A stretch of 64,000 bases of DNA, taken from contig JAQFVV010001012.1 in the NCBI GenBank assembly GCA_028023455.1, positions 62,001 through 126,000 on the forward strand, in the 5' to 3' direction. The notes under the pieces are model-generated. The model searched no databases. It saw only the letters and a program-made list of their open reading frames with translations, and was not told the DNA's origin. How positions within the stretch are numbered: position 1 is the stretch's first letter; the number at the start of each line of letters is the position of its first letter. This DNA comes from Epiperipatus broadwayi. Taxonomy: Eukaryota; Onychophora; Udeonychophora; Euonychophora; Peripatidae. The position numbers and the translations under genes are program-made. Below, one piece after another: positions 12,968-24,399 of this stretch.

Positions 12968-13014
12968 AAACATAACCAAAGGTTTCACTGCTACAAGCAG
13001 ACTTCTGAAATGTA
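12968..13014 (-). ncRNA. Hammerhead-like remnant 3' of Penelope ORF
   Basis: Minus strand, ~55 bases after the stop codon: stem I ACAT/ATGT, stem II CTGC-TTGTA-GCAG, GAAA, stem III CC-TTT-GG, then TT at the cleavage position. The CTGANGA box is not intact (TTCAGAAG in its place). Position and fold match Penelope-associated hammerhead variants, but this copy looks inactive. Confidence 0.4.
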
Positions 13015-13069
13015 AAGAACTACAAAACTACACAATATATATAATATTAAAAATTACCCACAAATCCAT

Positions 13070-14023
13070 TCACTTCCCATCCACCCTTAATATTAAAAGA
13101 CTTTTAAATAAGTTAATTGCTTCAGGATAATAAATTTTCAATAATAAAGATTCTTTAATTCTTCTTTTGATTTCATTTCTCTCAAAGAAGACAACCTTAG
13201 CTTCATCAAAATCAATAGTGTGGCCTGTATCTTTTTCATGGACATACAAAGCAGAACTAAGATATCTATTTTTAACTCTACTTTTATGAACCTTTATTCT
13301 TTCATTTAAACTCAAACTACTCTGACCTATGTAAACCTTCTTACAAAATAAACAAGGGATAAAATATACTACACCAGGAATAGTCTTTCTATCAAAAATT
13401 TCTTTTGTATTATTTAATAAATTATTCAATGTAACACCTCTTTTCCAAGCAATTTTCTTATTTCCAAACAATTTACTATTTTTACATACAATTTTATAAG
13501 AAGACAATTTAAATGGCAAAGAAATAAAATCATATTTTTCTTTAACCTTTACATCCTCACAAATATTACTATTAAATAAAATACTTTTAACAAATTTATC
13601 AGAGTATCCAACACTCAAGTAATCTTTACAAAATTGATATTTCTGAAACAAAGCTACCCCACTAGAATTATTTAATTTAATATTCCTATGAAAATAATTC
13701 CTTAAAGCAGTTACTTTATGAGATACAGACTGATAGCTATCAGGTTTAATTATAGATCTTAATTCTTTACTTTTAACTAAATGACTGCACAATAAACAAT
13801 TAATTTCTACATTTCTAATTACCAAAAGATCTAAAAATTTTAACTTACCAAAATCTAACCCCCTTCCTTCTAACACAAATTTTATAGAAGAATCAAAACA
13901 ATTAAACTCATTAACAAATTCCTTCAATTTATCATTCTCAACTACAAATAAACAATCATCAACATATCTGACAAATAATTTTACATATAAACAATTATTT
14001 TTAATAATAATTTCCCCTTCCAT
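13070..14023 (-). pseudogene. Penelope-like RT C-terminus plus GIY-YIG endonuclease
   Basis: 317 codons. Residues 19-23 are RYVDD, the reverse-transcriptase motif C active site. Residues about 50-115 are the RT C-terminal part (LDFGKLKFLDLLV, then SHLVKSKELRSIIKPDSYQ). Residues 217-275 are the GIY-YIG nuclease of Penelope-like elements: GVVYFIPC with the paired Cys 224/227, YIGQSS at 231-236, Arg 242 in the helix that carries the catalytic Arg, and His 262/268 in the HEKDTGH segment. This nuclease nicks the target to prime reverse transcription. The ATG used is internal to the original ORF. The frame has survived without stops, so the copy is young or has drifted little. RT motifs A and B are missing or out of frame, so it cannot work alone. 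Confidence 0.9.
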
Positions 14024-14165
14024 ATAACTAATATAAACTGTAACATACTAAAGGAGAAATAATATAACCTATTATACACCCTTCCTTAATCTTATAAAAA
14101 TTACCTTTATAAGTAAAATACATAGAAACTTCCAATAACAAAAGCAAATCTTTAAGGTGCTTTTA

Positions 14166-14951
14166 TGATACATTAGTTATTAGTGAAAGTATTAGTGTTA
14201 ATCACCGTTTAGTTAATAATATTATTTTAATATTCAGTATTAAATAACATACATATAAAGCTTGACTATGAATTTAAATTATAAGCCTTTCTTAATTTGT
14301 ACACTATCCATGGAAATCTGTAAAATCCCTCTTGATATTCCATAGGTAGCATGAAGAATTAATAAATCAATGATTTTCCTGAGATCTCCTTATTTTAGAG
14401 TTATTCTTGTGATTATTGCCAATCTTAATTATTAAACATAATATGAATCAAAGTTTATCTGTAATTATCTAACAGATTAATTTAATGAGTGATTGAATTA
14501 AAACTTAATAGTTATAAATATAAAATAATATATTAGATATTATTGTTAGTCATGAGAGTCAGCAGATACTTAATAAGGAGGAGTATCTGGGTATTCTTAT
14601 GCCATTGAACAAATATTTTGTATTTGTTTAATGTTAAGGGGATGTGATCTGTTTATGGGTAAACGAGTCTCATTTTGATTATATTTAAAACACGTCTTAT
14701 TTTGGAATTATTTACTCATGTCAAAGTAACTTGGGATAAATACTAATCTTATCTAAATTCAATTGTTATAGTTAAAGAAAATGGTCGGGATATAGTAAGT
14801 TTGTTAATAGAACCTAACTCGAATCCTAATATAAGGGACTTGGAAACTCTGCTTAGGGTTGTACCACCTGTAGACAGGCCACAGTATATATATATATGAA
14901 AATAAAATTACTGTTAACACTAACTGAAATAATCATACAAGTATGTAAACC
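14166..14951. other. AT-rich intergenic
   Basis: No gene was seen. A (TA)n run lies at about 14885-14898. Confidence 0.4.
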
Positions 14952-15045
14952 ATTATACAATTACAAATATCCGGTAACGCCCTCTGTTTAATAGTCTATA
15001 TCTCAATAAACAGAGGGCGTTACTGGATATTTGGAATTGTATAAT
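14952..15045. repeat. Near-perfect 39-bp hairpin
   Basis: Arms 14952-14990 and 15007-15045 are inverted, with few mismatches, around a 16-base loop. The arms contain CGCCCTCTGTTTA/TAAACAGAGGGCG and are followed by (TA)n. It is a MITE-like fold-back, and its CpG survives in both arms, unlike most nearby repeats. Confidence 0.8.
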
Positions 15046-15369
15046 GCTTTATATATATATATAACAAATAAACTACACATCAAGCTAGCTAAAAATTCAA
15101 ACAAAATGTAGATCATTCCTTCCAACACTATGTTTTATTAAGCAATGCTATCGTGTGCCGTTAAATGCAGACTTTATTTTTAGTCACAAGGTAGCTGAAA
15201 AACCATAGCGTTTGTGGAAGTGATGGACATTATATATATATATGCACCTTTTGTTTTATTTAGAATGTTAATGCTAATACTGCATAAATTAATTTTTTAA
15301 GCCTGTAGTATAATTTAGAGTTCTATCTTCTTTCTACTCGTCTGCATCATCTGTGAATCGTTAAATGTC

Positions 15370-15500
15370 ACTGCAATTCTAATCATCCAGACTAGTTTCT
15401 GAAATTGGTTCATCAATAAGAAACTTGGGATCAAAATTTGACAGGATGCAATTATATATTCCACAGCTACCTTTACATTATTTTTACTATCAATTTATTA
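15370..15500 (-). repeat. Diverged hammerhead-unit fragment
   Basis: Minus strand carries GAAACTAGTCTGGATGATT, matching the cleavage region of the 20.5-21.1 kb ribozymes. The next ~100 bp on the plus strand also align with the left 20.6-kb unit (GATGCAA..., CAGCTACCTTTA...TTTTTACT against GCAGCCACCTTTTATCTCTACT). The core reads TTGATGA and stem II is not paired, so the ribozyme (15381-15428) is dead. Confidence 0.45.
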
Positions 15501-16137
15501 GCCTGAAATTCAATATACCCTAGGACTTAAACACATTCTAATACTCTGGTAGTGTTTTAGTACATCTGAAAACATGTAATAGTTATATTATATTTCAGTT
15601 ACTTCAAGAGAAATTTTGACTGTTCCTAGGTTTTTTCTTAACTACCAACAACCACTGATTAGAAAGCAATAAAGTTGTAAAAAAGGATAATGTTCTTTTT
15701 TATATAATAAGACGTTGTAAATGTCAAATAACATTCTATTAATATTAATAGTTTTAGGCTAGACTGAAAATTGTCTGAAAATAGTGATTATAAGTTGATA
15801 AATAAATAATTATTGAACTCATGTCAGATCTATGTACTTATTCAAGCAGTTCACATCCCGAGATTTAAATCTTACACTATAACAGGAAAACCTTTTAAAA
15901 GTAAAAGACAAAATCCAGTTCGCAAGTTGGTAAATAAATTTTCTCTACAATCTATTAGTCGATGATTACTCAAAATTATAAAAGATAAAAGCTAGAGTAG
16001 AAGAGCGAAAAAAGAGATTTATTAATACTATAACATTTTAATAATAGGTAATATTACACAACTAAGAACAACTGTAATCTATGCATTGAGCTTATAAAGA
16101 ATTTTTATCTTAGCTTTCACAATACAAAAAGATAATC
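15501..16137. other. Region upstream of the receptor
   Basis: An ATTATAAAAG TATA-like box lies at about 15975, 160 bases before the ATG. No other promoter element is convincing, so the box is only suggestive. Confidence 0.3.
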
Positions 16138-17031
16138 ATGTTAGTTAATTGGAGTAATCTATCATTTGCTTTCCACTATTCAAAGCACAGAAATTCTTCC
16201 GAACATTATATTGACAAAAATATCTTTTATATAACGAACATACTTACATATTTACAAATAGGTTTGTTTATTTTTGGAATAATTGGTCAAGTGTTAAACG
16301 CATTTATATTTATTATGCAACATCCCAAATCCATTTTTATAAAATACATGAGCTTGCTATCGTTTGCTGACGTTATATTTTTAATCAGCTTTACAATGCC
16401 TCTTTTCTATACTGCAATGAATTCACACGAATTCTTACTAAATGAAATGATATGTGATATCACCTTTGATGTAAATATAATAGTAACAATGCTTTTATCT
16501 ATTCAAAGATTTTTTGCTATCGTGTATCATACAAGAATGGTTCTTTTTGAAAAGCATCACTATAAAATATTCATCGTTTTTAGTCTTATATATTTTTGTA
16601 TTGAAATATGGATTTGTACAAAAGACTATGAAAAAATATCTTTTTACATATCATTTGGTGATCAAATATTATGTATACCTATTGTTTGGATTCTGAATTT
16701 TTTTACAATAAAATCGTTAATTATTCGCAAACGAAGAAGGAATGAAAGACGGTTCATTAGACCAAATTCGAATGATGATAACGGTGTGATTGCTTTATTG
16801 TTTATATCAGTATCCCTATTATCTCTAAGTCGATTGCTACTTTTTATTATTTCAGTGATTACTTATAGCAATATTAAGGCTATTAATGTGTTTCTTTTAC
16901 TTACTCTATTATGTAATTATTTGGATAAAGGTGCATCTTTTTACCTATTCATGGCCTTTGTGCCAAGTTTCCGAAAAATGTTTGTAAAATCTTTTAAGAG
17001 TTTTAATCGAATACAACCTGCAGCGCCATGA
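16138..17031 (+). CDS. Divergent rhodopsin-like 7TM receptor, single exon
   Basis: 297 residues with seven hydrophobic segments at about 39-61, 68-91, 103-127, 141-160, 174-195, 217-242 and 250-272, i.e. a G-protein-coupled receptor in the plasma membrane. N-glycosylation sites (NWS at 4, NSS at 19) lie in the outside N-terminus. Class A signs: Asp 78 in TM2 (SFADVIFL), Cys 106 at the start of TM3, QRF at 123-125 in place of DRY, Pro 181 in TM5, a very basic third inner loop (RKRRRNERR), and a TM7/helix-8 end SFYLFMAFVPSFRKMF. Departures: TM1 has Gln where Asn is usual (IIGQVLN), TM6 lacks CWxP, TM7 lacks NPxxY. The layout resembles invertebrate peptide or orphan chemosensory receptors; the ligand is unknown. 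An in-frame TAG lies 24 bases before the ATG, which fixes this start. No introns are needed. Confidence 0.65.
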   Translation: MLVNWSNLSFAFHYSKHRNSSEHYIDKNIFYITNILTYLQIGLFIFGIIGQVLNAFIFIMQHPKSIFIKYMSLLSFADVIFLISFTMPLFYTAMNSHEFLLNEMICDITFDVNIIVTMLLSIQRFFAIVYHTRMVLFEKHHYKIFIVFSLIYFCIEIWICTKDYEKISFYISFGDQILCIPIVWILNFFTIKSLIIRKRRRNERRFIRPNSNDDNGVIALLFISVSLLSLSRLLLFIISVITYSNIKAINVFLLLTLLCNYLDKGASFYLFMAFVPSFRKMFVKSFKSFNRIQPAAP

Positions 17032-17102
17032 CTGAGATGGTTATAAACCCTTGTACACAATTTTTGCAGATGAATTAACTATTTTACATCCCACACCTTT
17101 CT

Positions 17103-17108
17103 AATAAA
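17103..17108 (+). terminator. Poly(A) signal AATAAA after the receptor
   Basis: AATAAA lies about 70 bases past the TGA stop. A second AATAAA lies at about 17167. In such AT-rich DNA chance occurrence is common, so support is positional only. Confidence 0.4.
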
Positions 17109-20100
17109 GCTTATTCACAATATACTTTATAGAGTAGTTTTCATTTTTCAAGTTACAGTAGAGAAAAATAAAGTTTGCACCCCCCCCCCCAACTTTTTCA
17201 CGAAAGTGCTCCAAAGTATATGTAATTATTAAAAATAAAAAAGAATGTATATTAATAGAAAATATATACTAATAATATTTAAAATTATAAACATATTAAC
17301 CTACGAATTTTCATTATTGTGATTTGTTTAAAAGCAAAAAGCTTTTAATTCTTATATGTGTTTATAGTAGTTATCGTTATATGAATACCAGTGTGAAAGA
17401 TTTTTGCTTTATAGAAAGACCAGAAATCGTATTTTATTTAAAAAACAACTCTACAAGAAGACACTAGCCAAAACAACAACAACGTTTTATTGTCTACAAA
17501 GATTTTATATACTATTATTACATCTTTAATTAATCTATATATTATACTCCAATTCAGTGGATCATCATATTACTCTTGGAGCAACAAATATATCTGGGAA
17601 TCCATATATTGCCCTACATCTTTATATAATGTAATTAAATACCAGAATAATAATATAAATGTTAAAAAAGGTAAAAAATTACAATATTATTGTTTCTCAT
17701 TAAAATGAACAAGTAATTATTAATATCATTATTGAAGACTGTAAAAAGACAAAAAAAGAGGAGATAAAATAATAGAATAATTATTTGTTGAGTATTTTTA
17801 AATATTATTTAATTATAACAAAAATATTAAAAAACATTGAAACAAAAGAATACACACATGTTTGATATTGAATATACTGTAGGATGAAGTTATTATATTC
17901 AAATAAAATAACAAAAAAATCTTAATTAGCAACACAAGTGCAAAAACATGATGAATTTGAAAATTGTCACTGCGGGAATAAATTAGTTTTTGTATGACTG
18001 TTTTTGTAAGACATTAGTGCTAAAGAGTAATATAAAAACGCAGGAACTTTGACTTTTAGTAAGTATATTTTTAAGAAACTGTCTGAAGATAGAATATTTT
18101 TTTATTATCCTATAGCGGTAGACATAACTGGTTCTTATCTCTCTCTATATATATATTTCCACTAGCATTATTTAAAATGAAATATAAAAAGTTGTTAAAC
18201 GTTCTAATTTTTCAAATCGGGGATTCTTTTTCACTGGCGACAACATTTGATAATTTTTATGAGATTAAATATTATTGGATTATCTTTTGTTCTACAATTA
18301 TTAACAATACTATGCGTAGAGAAAATAAATTATAAGACTTTTCAGAAAGAGAAGTGCGCATTGCCAATGGAATATTCAAATATGAATGAATTAGAAAGAT
18401 TGCCATGATGAAATTTTTGTATCCTCTATTTTATTATGTTTTTTTTTTTGAGTAATTTGATTAAGATCTGTAGAGGTCCCTACCTTCGCATATTCATGCG
18501 CATATTCTTAAGGTTTATAGCCTTGGTAAATATTATATATATTAAGTATTGTTTCATATAATTCTTTTGGTGTCAGTTTTTACACATAAATTAAAACACC
18601 TATCAATTAAATATTATTAAATGTAAATGTTTTAAAATATTATCCGAGTTTTTGTCGTTCCTGAGTTAAGAACTGAATCAAAATAACTGAAGAGTAAGAC
18701 GATGCGCAAAAAACTGCGCAATCGATTTAAAAAAATAAATAACTAATATAATTTAGCATTTTTTAAATTACAAATCATCTCCTTGAGTTACGTTAAATCA
18801 CATAAACCACCTAATATTAATATCAAATACTGCATTACATGTAATTTGTCTCCAATATGAAAACTTACATATCAACAAGAATAATACTTTCACAATTACA
18901 ATATATCTCTTTCCGCTATAAACAAGGAACGCCTTATTTGTAAAATATTTTTAGCTAAATTGTTTTAGAGATTTTTCAAGATTAGTGCAACAAAAAAGAA
19001 TGATAATAAGAAGATTAATTATGAATATAGTGATAGGCAAAAGTATACACAACAGTAGGACAGATTAGAACTTTGAAGAGTCTTAGAAGTATGCAAAAGA
19101 AAATAATTAATATTTAGTCCGAAATAATAATATACCTTTCAATACTATTACAATTTATCTCAAATTGAATAAATATATCCACATTTAGTTTTTAGGAAGA
19201 CAAAAATTCAACAATCACTAATGTTTTTAATGAAATGGAGACGTCTATGAAGAATGTATGGTAATGAGAAATGAAAATCGAGAAAACCATAAAATACAAA
19301 TTATAAATTTATATAAAGTTGAAAAAATAATAGGAATAATATATAAACTAATAAGAAAACATAAAAAATAGTAAAACCCGAAATCATAACATGAAGATAA
19401 AAGAAATATTATGCAAATCTATCACAGAACTTAGCTTGCATATATTCAGAGATTTGTGCCCACTTCTGCAAGGTTTAGTAACTAATATACATAAAAATAC
19501 TTCTTAATAAATCCTTATCTATTTCTGTCTTATCTATAACTGAATAGACATTTATTAAGTATTACCATCTATTTGTAAATAGATCTTACAGTAGTTAACG
19601 CTGAAGTGTGGAAAAATGTATTATTAACTAGGTTAATAATTTAGGAAAAAGTTTATAAATAATACAAAAGAAAATAGAAAATAAAACAAAAAAAAAATAA
19701 CTGCAGATAAAAAATCAGATAAGATATAAAAAACATCAAATGTATAAAAAAATATCTATTAAATATAAAGTTTTGAAAATTTTGAGCAAAAAGACAAGAC
19801 GTAGATAATATTATTAACAATGTTAGATAAAACGGTATACGAAAATTATAAAAGCGAAAGCAGTAAACTAACATGTTTAGCAATAGATATAACAGAAACT
19901 GAAGAAATGTTGAAAGTGATTCAGCAAGAATTAATAACAAAATTTAGAATATGGGAGTATAATAAAATAAGAAATGAAGATCTCTGACAAAATTAGTAGG
20001 GTTCAGATGCAAGTCTATGTTGAATAGCGGCCAAAGAGAAGAAGAAAGAAAATAAATATGAAAATTATTTAGAAACAAAGATATAAATGCTCAAACAACA

Positions 20101-20372
20101 AAGAATAATGAACATTATTAAATGTAGTAATAGATTCCTTCATGAAGTTCGAAGATAAAAAGAATATGTCAAATAGTTATTACAAAAAATATCAAGCACT
20201 AAGTTACAAGAGTTATTTATGAGGCAAATCATGAATCAAGTGTTCAGAAAATAGTATGTTTGGGAAGTTAAAGAGGCATGGAGAGGGATATGTAAATGTC
20301 TTAAAAAGTGATGATTATTTATAATTACAAAGTTATGATTGATAATAGGAAAGACCAAATCCTCAAAGGAAT
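17109..20372. other. Intergenic, nothing assigned
   Basis: It contains an 11-base C run at 17180-17190. Weak similarity to the RTE C-terminus can be read at about 19060-19120 (RTLKSLRSMQKKIINI) but is too short to assign. No gene was recognised. Confidence 0.35.
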
Positions 20373-20740
20373 TGAAAAGAGCCACTAAAAATCACATGAT
20401 CATCATTTCTTATGCTAGCACATAACTGTTATTAAACAGGCAAAACTCTCCATACAGTAAATGCCACTCTGTGACAACCAGAGTAATCAATGGATGACAG
20501 AAGGCTTGTGCATAAAATTACCATATAGTGCCTAGTCATCCAATATCCTCAGACTAGTTTCTGGCTTGTGGCCTTCGTCATTGAGGAGCATTGATCTGAG
20601 AGCACTGCACCTAGATCTTAGGATCTAATGCAACCCTCTAGCAGCCACCTTTTATCTCTACTCAACTACAAAACTACGAGAATGAAAATGAAAACACAAT
20701 AATATTTTCAATCTAAACTGAATAGTTTATATAGTTGGCT
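20373..20740 (-). mobile_element. Hammerhead repeat unit, second subfamily, left inverted arm
   Basis: Pairs as inverted repeat with 20930-21222 over ~290 bp, and its outer end (20373-20490) pairs with 20741-20822. Landmarks: AGGCAAAACTCTCCATACAGTA, CAGAGTAATCAATGGATG, and a minus-strand hammerhead at 20541-20600. Related to the 377-bp units through the ribozyme and neighbouring segments. Confidence 0.7.
20541..20600 (-). ncRNA. Hammerhead ribozyme, second subfamily (one core mutation)
   Basis: Minus strand: proximal stem I CCTCA/TGAGG; distal CAAT/ATTG; core ATGACGA (expected CTGANGA, so C3 to A); stem II GGC-CACAA-GCC; GAAA; CTAGTC with predicted cleavage after GTC. Stem III is minimal, C-TA-G. 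Confidence 0.7.
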
Positions 20741-21222
20741 CAGGGTAGCACTACTGTATGGAGAGTTTTGCCTGTTTAATAACAATTATGTGCTAGCATA
20801 AGAGATGGTGATCATGTGATGTTTAGTGGTTTAATACCTATCCTGACTAATATGATAGTGGTGGCTATGGTTATTAAAGAGCCAAAGACACCAAAATGTA
20901 TGTGCTGAACTGAGTTCAGACCCATATAACTATATAAGCTATTGAATTTAATTGAAAATATTATTGTAGTTTTCAATTTCATTCTCATAGTTTTGTAGAT
21001 AAGTAGAGATAAAATCTGGCTGCTGGAGGGTTGCATTAGATTCTAAGCTCTAGATGCATTGCTCTCAGATCCAAGGCTCATCACTGACAAAGGTAACAAG
21101 CCAGAAACTAGTCTGGAGATATTGGGTGAGTAGGCACTAGATGGGGATACTTCTGACATCCATTGATTACTCTGGTTGGCACAGGATGGCACTACTGTAT
21201 AGAGAGTTTTGCCTCTTGAATT
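20741..21222 (+). mobile_element. Hammerhead repeat unit, second subfamily, right arm
   Basis: GAGAGTTTTGCC occurs at 20761 and again at 21202, so the plus-strand unit is about 441 bp. It holds CTGAACTGAGTTCAG and CCATATAACTATATAAGC at 20909-20940, the same palindromic block seen in the 377-bp units, which ties the two subfamilies together. The 74-codon minus-strand frame inside it is not a gene. Confidence 0.65.
21066..21128 (+). ncRNA. Hammerhead ribozyme, second subfamily (one core mutation)
   Basis: Distal stem I CCAA/TTGG; core CTGACAA at 21083-21089 (expected CTGANGA, so G8 to A); stem II AGGT-AACAA-GCCA with a central G-C pair step; GAAA; CTAGTC with predicted cleavage after GTC. Proximal stem I has one mismatch. 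The core hit differs from that of the left arm. Confidence 0.65.
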
Positions 21223-21889
21223 GAAAAGAGACTAGAAAACAATATGATCTTGAGAAAATACTAATAATCTATTGATAAGATCAACGATAAATATTCCAAG
21301 TAATGTCACAAACTAATGCAATTATTAAAGGTGTGGGGAAGAGAATCAACCTCTGTTGATAAATTTTTATAAGTTACATTCTGACCATGTATATTTAGAA
21401 AAAGAAAATATTACTTGCATTCCCTAAAACAAGCCACGTGTATTTAAATTTAATTTGCTGGGATGATTAAAATATAAAAGAAATATTGTCAACAATATCA
21501 ATAGAATATTTGATGAGAATATTTTTTTTTGTAGCATATTTTAATCCCAAAGGTTTGCGATAATGAAAACACTTTTATCAGAAACTTCACAGTAGCTAGA
21601 TGTCGAATAAAAAGCAAAGGGTGTGAAAAGAGATGACAAATACAGGAATACAAAAATGAGGATAAAAATATGATCCACAATAAATCAGTATAAGATGTTG
21701 AATGCTTGCCAAGATACCCCAATTTAGTCAATCACAACATGTCACCGATAACAAATTTCTTGATCCATGGTAAAATACATTGCAAAGGGATCCATGATTG
21801 TGAATCTTAGGAATACTAACAGATCACATAATATTCAGTGTGTTTAACACAAAACATTGTATAAAATTAATTATAAATGTATCAGATGA
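21223..21889. other. Intergenic, nothing assigned
   Basis: No conserved coding was read. It may include an unrecognisable upstream part of the RTE remnant that follows. Confidence 0.3.
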
Positions 21890-22475
21890 AATAACATTTT
21901 GAAATGGTCATAGAAGACTGATTGGTCAACAATTAAAAGATAAAAGTGCTGTGGGTAAATTTAGTTATGGTGATAAAATTAGAATTGACATAAACTTGTG
22001 AGGTTTATAGAAAAAATATATTTTATATTATGAATTATTTTTGTATCAAAAATGCTAATCGTGACATAGAAGCGACCTAATGAAAGGACTCTGATTTATA
22101 TTATATTTTCAAAACAAAAATGTGTCCCTCAAAATTATAATGTTCTTAATAAATTCAACGCTGGTTGTGATCATCGATTAGTGAGAGACATGTGTTGATA
22201 AAAACTGTAGAAATAATAATTATTAAGGGAAACTATGCAGAATTGATATTCTTAATCTTCAGAAATGCTCCAATAAATTTAAATTAAAAATTGCAAATCG
22301 TTTTGAAGTTGTTCAAATTTGAGAAAAATCAATAGAAAAATAAGTGACACAGTATGAAGAACTGCAACAAAGATAGATGGTGGAAAAATACGGTAATATA
22401 CCTGTAAATGTTATTTTAGACAAGTCAACTTCTGAAGAAAAAAAGGAATACAGATATCTAACAATGATTAGTATA
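21890..22475 (+). pseudogene. Decayed RTE LINE endonuclease fragment
   Basis: Translation across several frames matches the intact copy at 55530-56720: LKDKSAVGKFSYGDKIR against MKDEIAVGNFGYGNRNE; NVLNKFNAGCDHRLVR against NVLNKFNTGSDHRLVR; RTATKIDG against KTATNIAG. The catalytic SDH has become CDH, and stops and frameshifts are frequent. It is an old, dead copy of the EEP (APE-like) nuclease domain. Confidence 0.75.
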
Positions 22476-23459
22476 AGAATTTTTGTTCCAAGCACGTTTG
22501 ATTTAAATCTGACATGATCAGGTCATTACGTTGAGCATTTCTTATGTAATTTGGGCTTTCTTAATTAAGTATGATGATCATTGAATCATCACCATTCCGA
22601 ACGTTGCTAACGCGAGCCACACTCTTGCTTCGTAGGTTTGTCATCGGTGATCTTATTATTTTAAATACATAGGAAGAAATCACTTCCTCCCTCGCTCATT
22701 ATTATAATGGAACACCAAAAATTCGCGTCTGTGTCCTGACCTGGCTTTCCCTGTGTTCCACTGTTTATTTATAGGGCAGAAAAGACTTGTGGAATACAAG
22801 CCGCCCTTCTACTTTCTTAAATCACCGACAAGCCATTATATTTCATATTTGTTTTTACTGCTCATAAGTCGTTAGTACCGTTTATTTTTCAGTTCCAATA
22901 AAGCCCCACTCTTATGCTTATAAATCGTAATGAATTGATTTCAATAAAATCAAACAAGTTTATATTCATCTATAATTTTAAATAAGTTCTTTGTTAAATA
23001 TTGAAGTGATGCCCTAAGTATTTATCATGCTGTTCGTGAATTAATCTATGGATGTATAAAAATGAATGTCACATCTTTCTTTTTTAAAATTAGAATCATA
23101 GTTTCTTTCCAAGTAAATTACCTTTATTGTCCTTTGTCTACTTGTCGGGGCATATACATATATATTTTTACCACACTTGCGTATTAATTATTGGCATATG
23201 AGTACAACTGCCATTATTGATTGTACATTGTAATTCATGCTCCAAAGACTAGAGATAATTTATAATTTATCATAAATATTTGAACAAATAGTTGCTTATT
23301 ATTAAATATTTTATATAACATACTTGGTTTGAAGTTATTATTTATTAATTATTTTTAATATTCACGCTCACTATCTGTGTTGGCAATCTAAATATACATA
23401 TATGAATTTATTTAAACATATCTGTAGTCATTTTGTTGTACATTAGTTAAAGTCAGATA
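22476..23459. other. Intergenic with a GC-richer patch
   Basis: 22560-22830 is clearly more GC-rich than its surroundings, contains CpG and a TTTATTTATAGGG TATA-like box near 22765, and has no ORF. It could be a fragment of an LTR or promoter of an unrecognised element. Confidence 0.3.
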
Positions 23460-23690
23460 AGGGGTCTTAGAAATCGTCATATCCATTGAGCTAGTTCCTT
23501 GGCGCATAGTCACGTGCCGTCAATGTGTGTTATCCATTAGGTTTGATCTGAACTTGAGAATTGGGTTCGAATTCAGTTTGGTCTTTGATATCATTCTTTG
23601 GTTTAACTGGGTTTGAAGTCCGACTTCGGGGTTTAGGTCATCTTGTGTAGATAATACATTGACCGATATATATATATATAATTCACCTCC
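23460..23690 (+). repeat. Possible tRNA-derived SINE fragment
   Basis: GAGCTAGTTCCTTGGCGCAT at about 23489 resembles an A box, and GGGTTCGAATTC at about 23564 a B box. A (TA)n run near 23670-23682 closes it. No target-site duplication was identified. Confidence 0.3.
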
Positions 23691-24399
23691 TCCCCACAAG
23701 AGCTCTATTTTTTTATACATTTTATTTTTACACACGGCATGACAAGCAAATTATTTAAATTATTTATTTAAGAAGGTTGCATTAAACTAAATACGTTTTA
23801 AGATAATAGGTTTATGCGTGTATATTTGCAGCACAATTATAAATACCACCCACTTATTTATGACTAATTGAAATGCTTAAATAGGGTTACTATGAAGTAA
23901 ATTCCCAAACAGTACTCATCATAAGGTACCACATTTCGATCATAAACATACGTGGCTGTGCGCGCCTATACACGTTAAAGCATAATATATATTAACAAAC
24001 AAAAAAACATTTATTGCAACCTTTTGACTTTTTTTTAACAAAAATTAGTTTTAAAATTATTTATACTTTCTCGTGTTTAATATATATGCGCCATTTCTTC
24101 TGGCAGATAGATGTCATATTCCTATTTGACGAGAGGCAATTTCTTCTCTTAACTTTTTGGTGCTGCCGTATTTCGTATTACATTGAATGCATCGATATAT
24201 CAGATAAATTGATGCCAGTTTGGCTGCGAACCTTTAGCCTAAAGTTAAATGGGGATAGAATGTTTTATTTTTAAATGCAAATTTATGTAGTCTATTCATA
24301 CTCGACACTAAATAAAAATGCATTAAATTTAAGTTGTTTATAGACGCTTGCATGGATTTAAAATTGGGTTTTCATATTTGATCAAAATATATAGACATT
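23691..24399. other. AT-rich intergenic
   Basis: The 86-codon frame at 24014 has no recognisable domain and is judged chance. Confidence 0.35.

Larger units (their letters stand above)
12895..14165 (-). mobile_element. Penelope-like element, 5'-truncated
   Basis: The minus-strand copy keeps the second half of the ORF plus about 170 bases of 3' region ending in (TA)n. Upstream of the intact frame (14024-14165) the translation still reads as the RT motif B area (YKIKEGCIIGYIISPLV), but a stop and a frameshift separate it from the main frame. Nothing Penelope-like continues beyond about 14165, so the insertion is 5'-truncated. It is related at protein level to the elements at 32-38 kb. Confidence 0.85.

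Noticed and set aside
17490-17708. 72-codon possible secreted peptide downstream of the receptor
   Set aside because: Hydrophobic start only; AT-rich, Asn/Lys-rich tail, nothing conserved recognisable.
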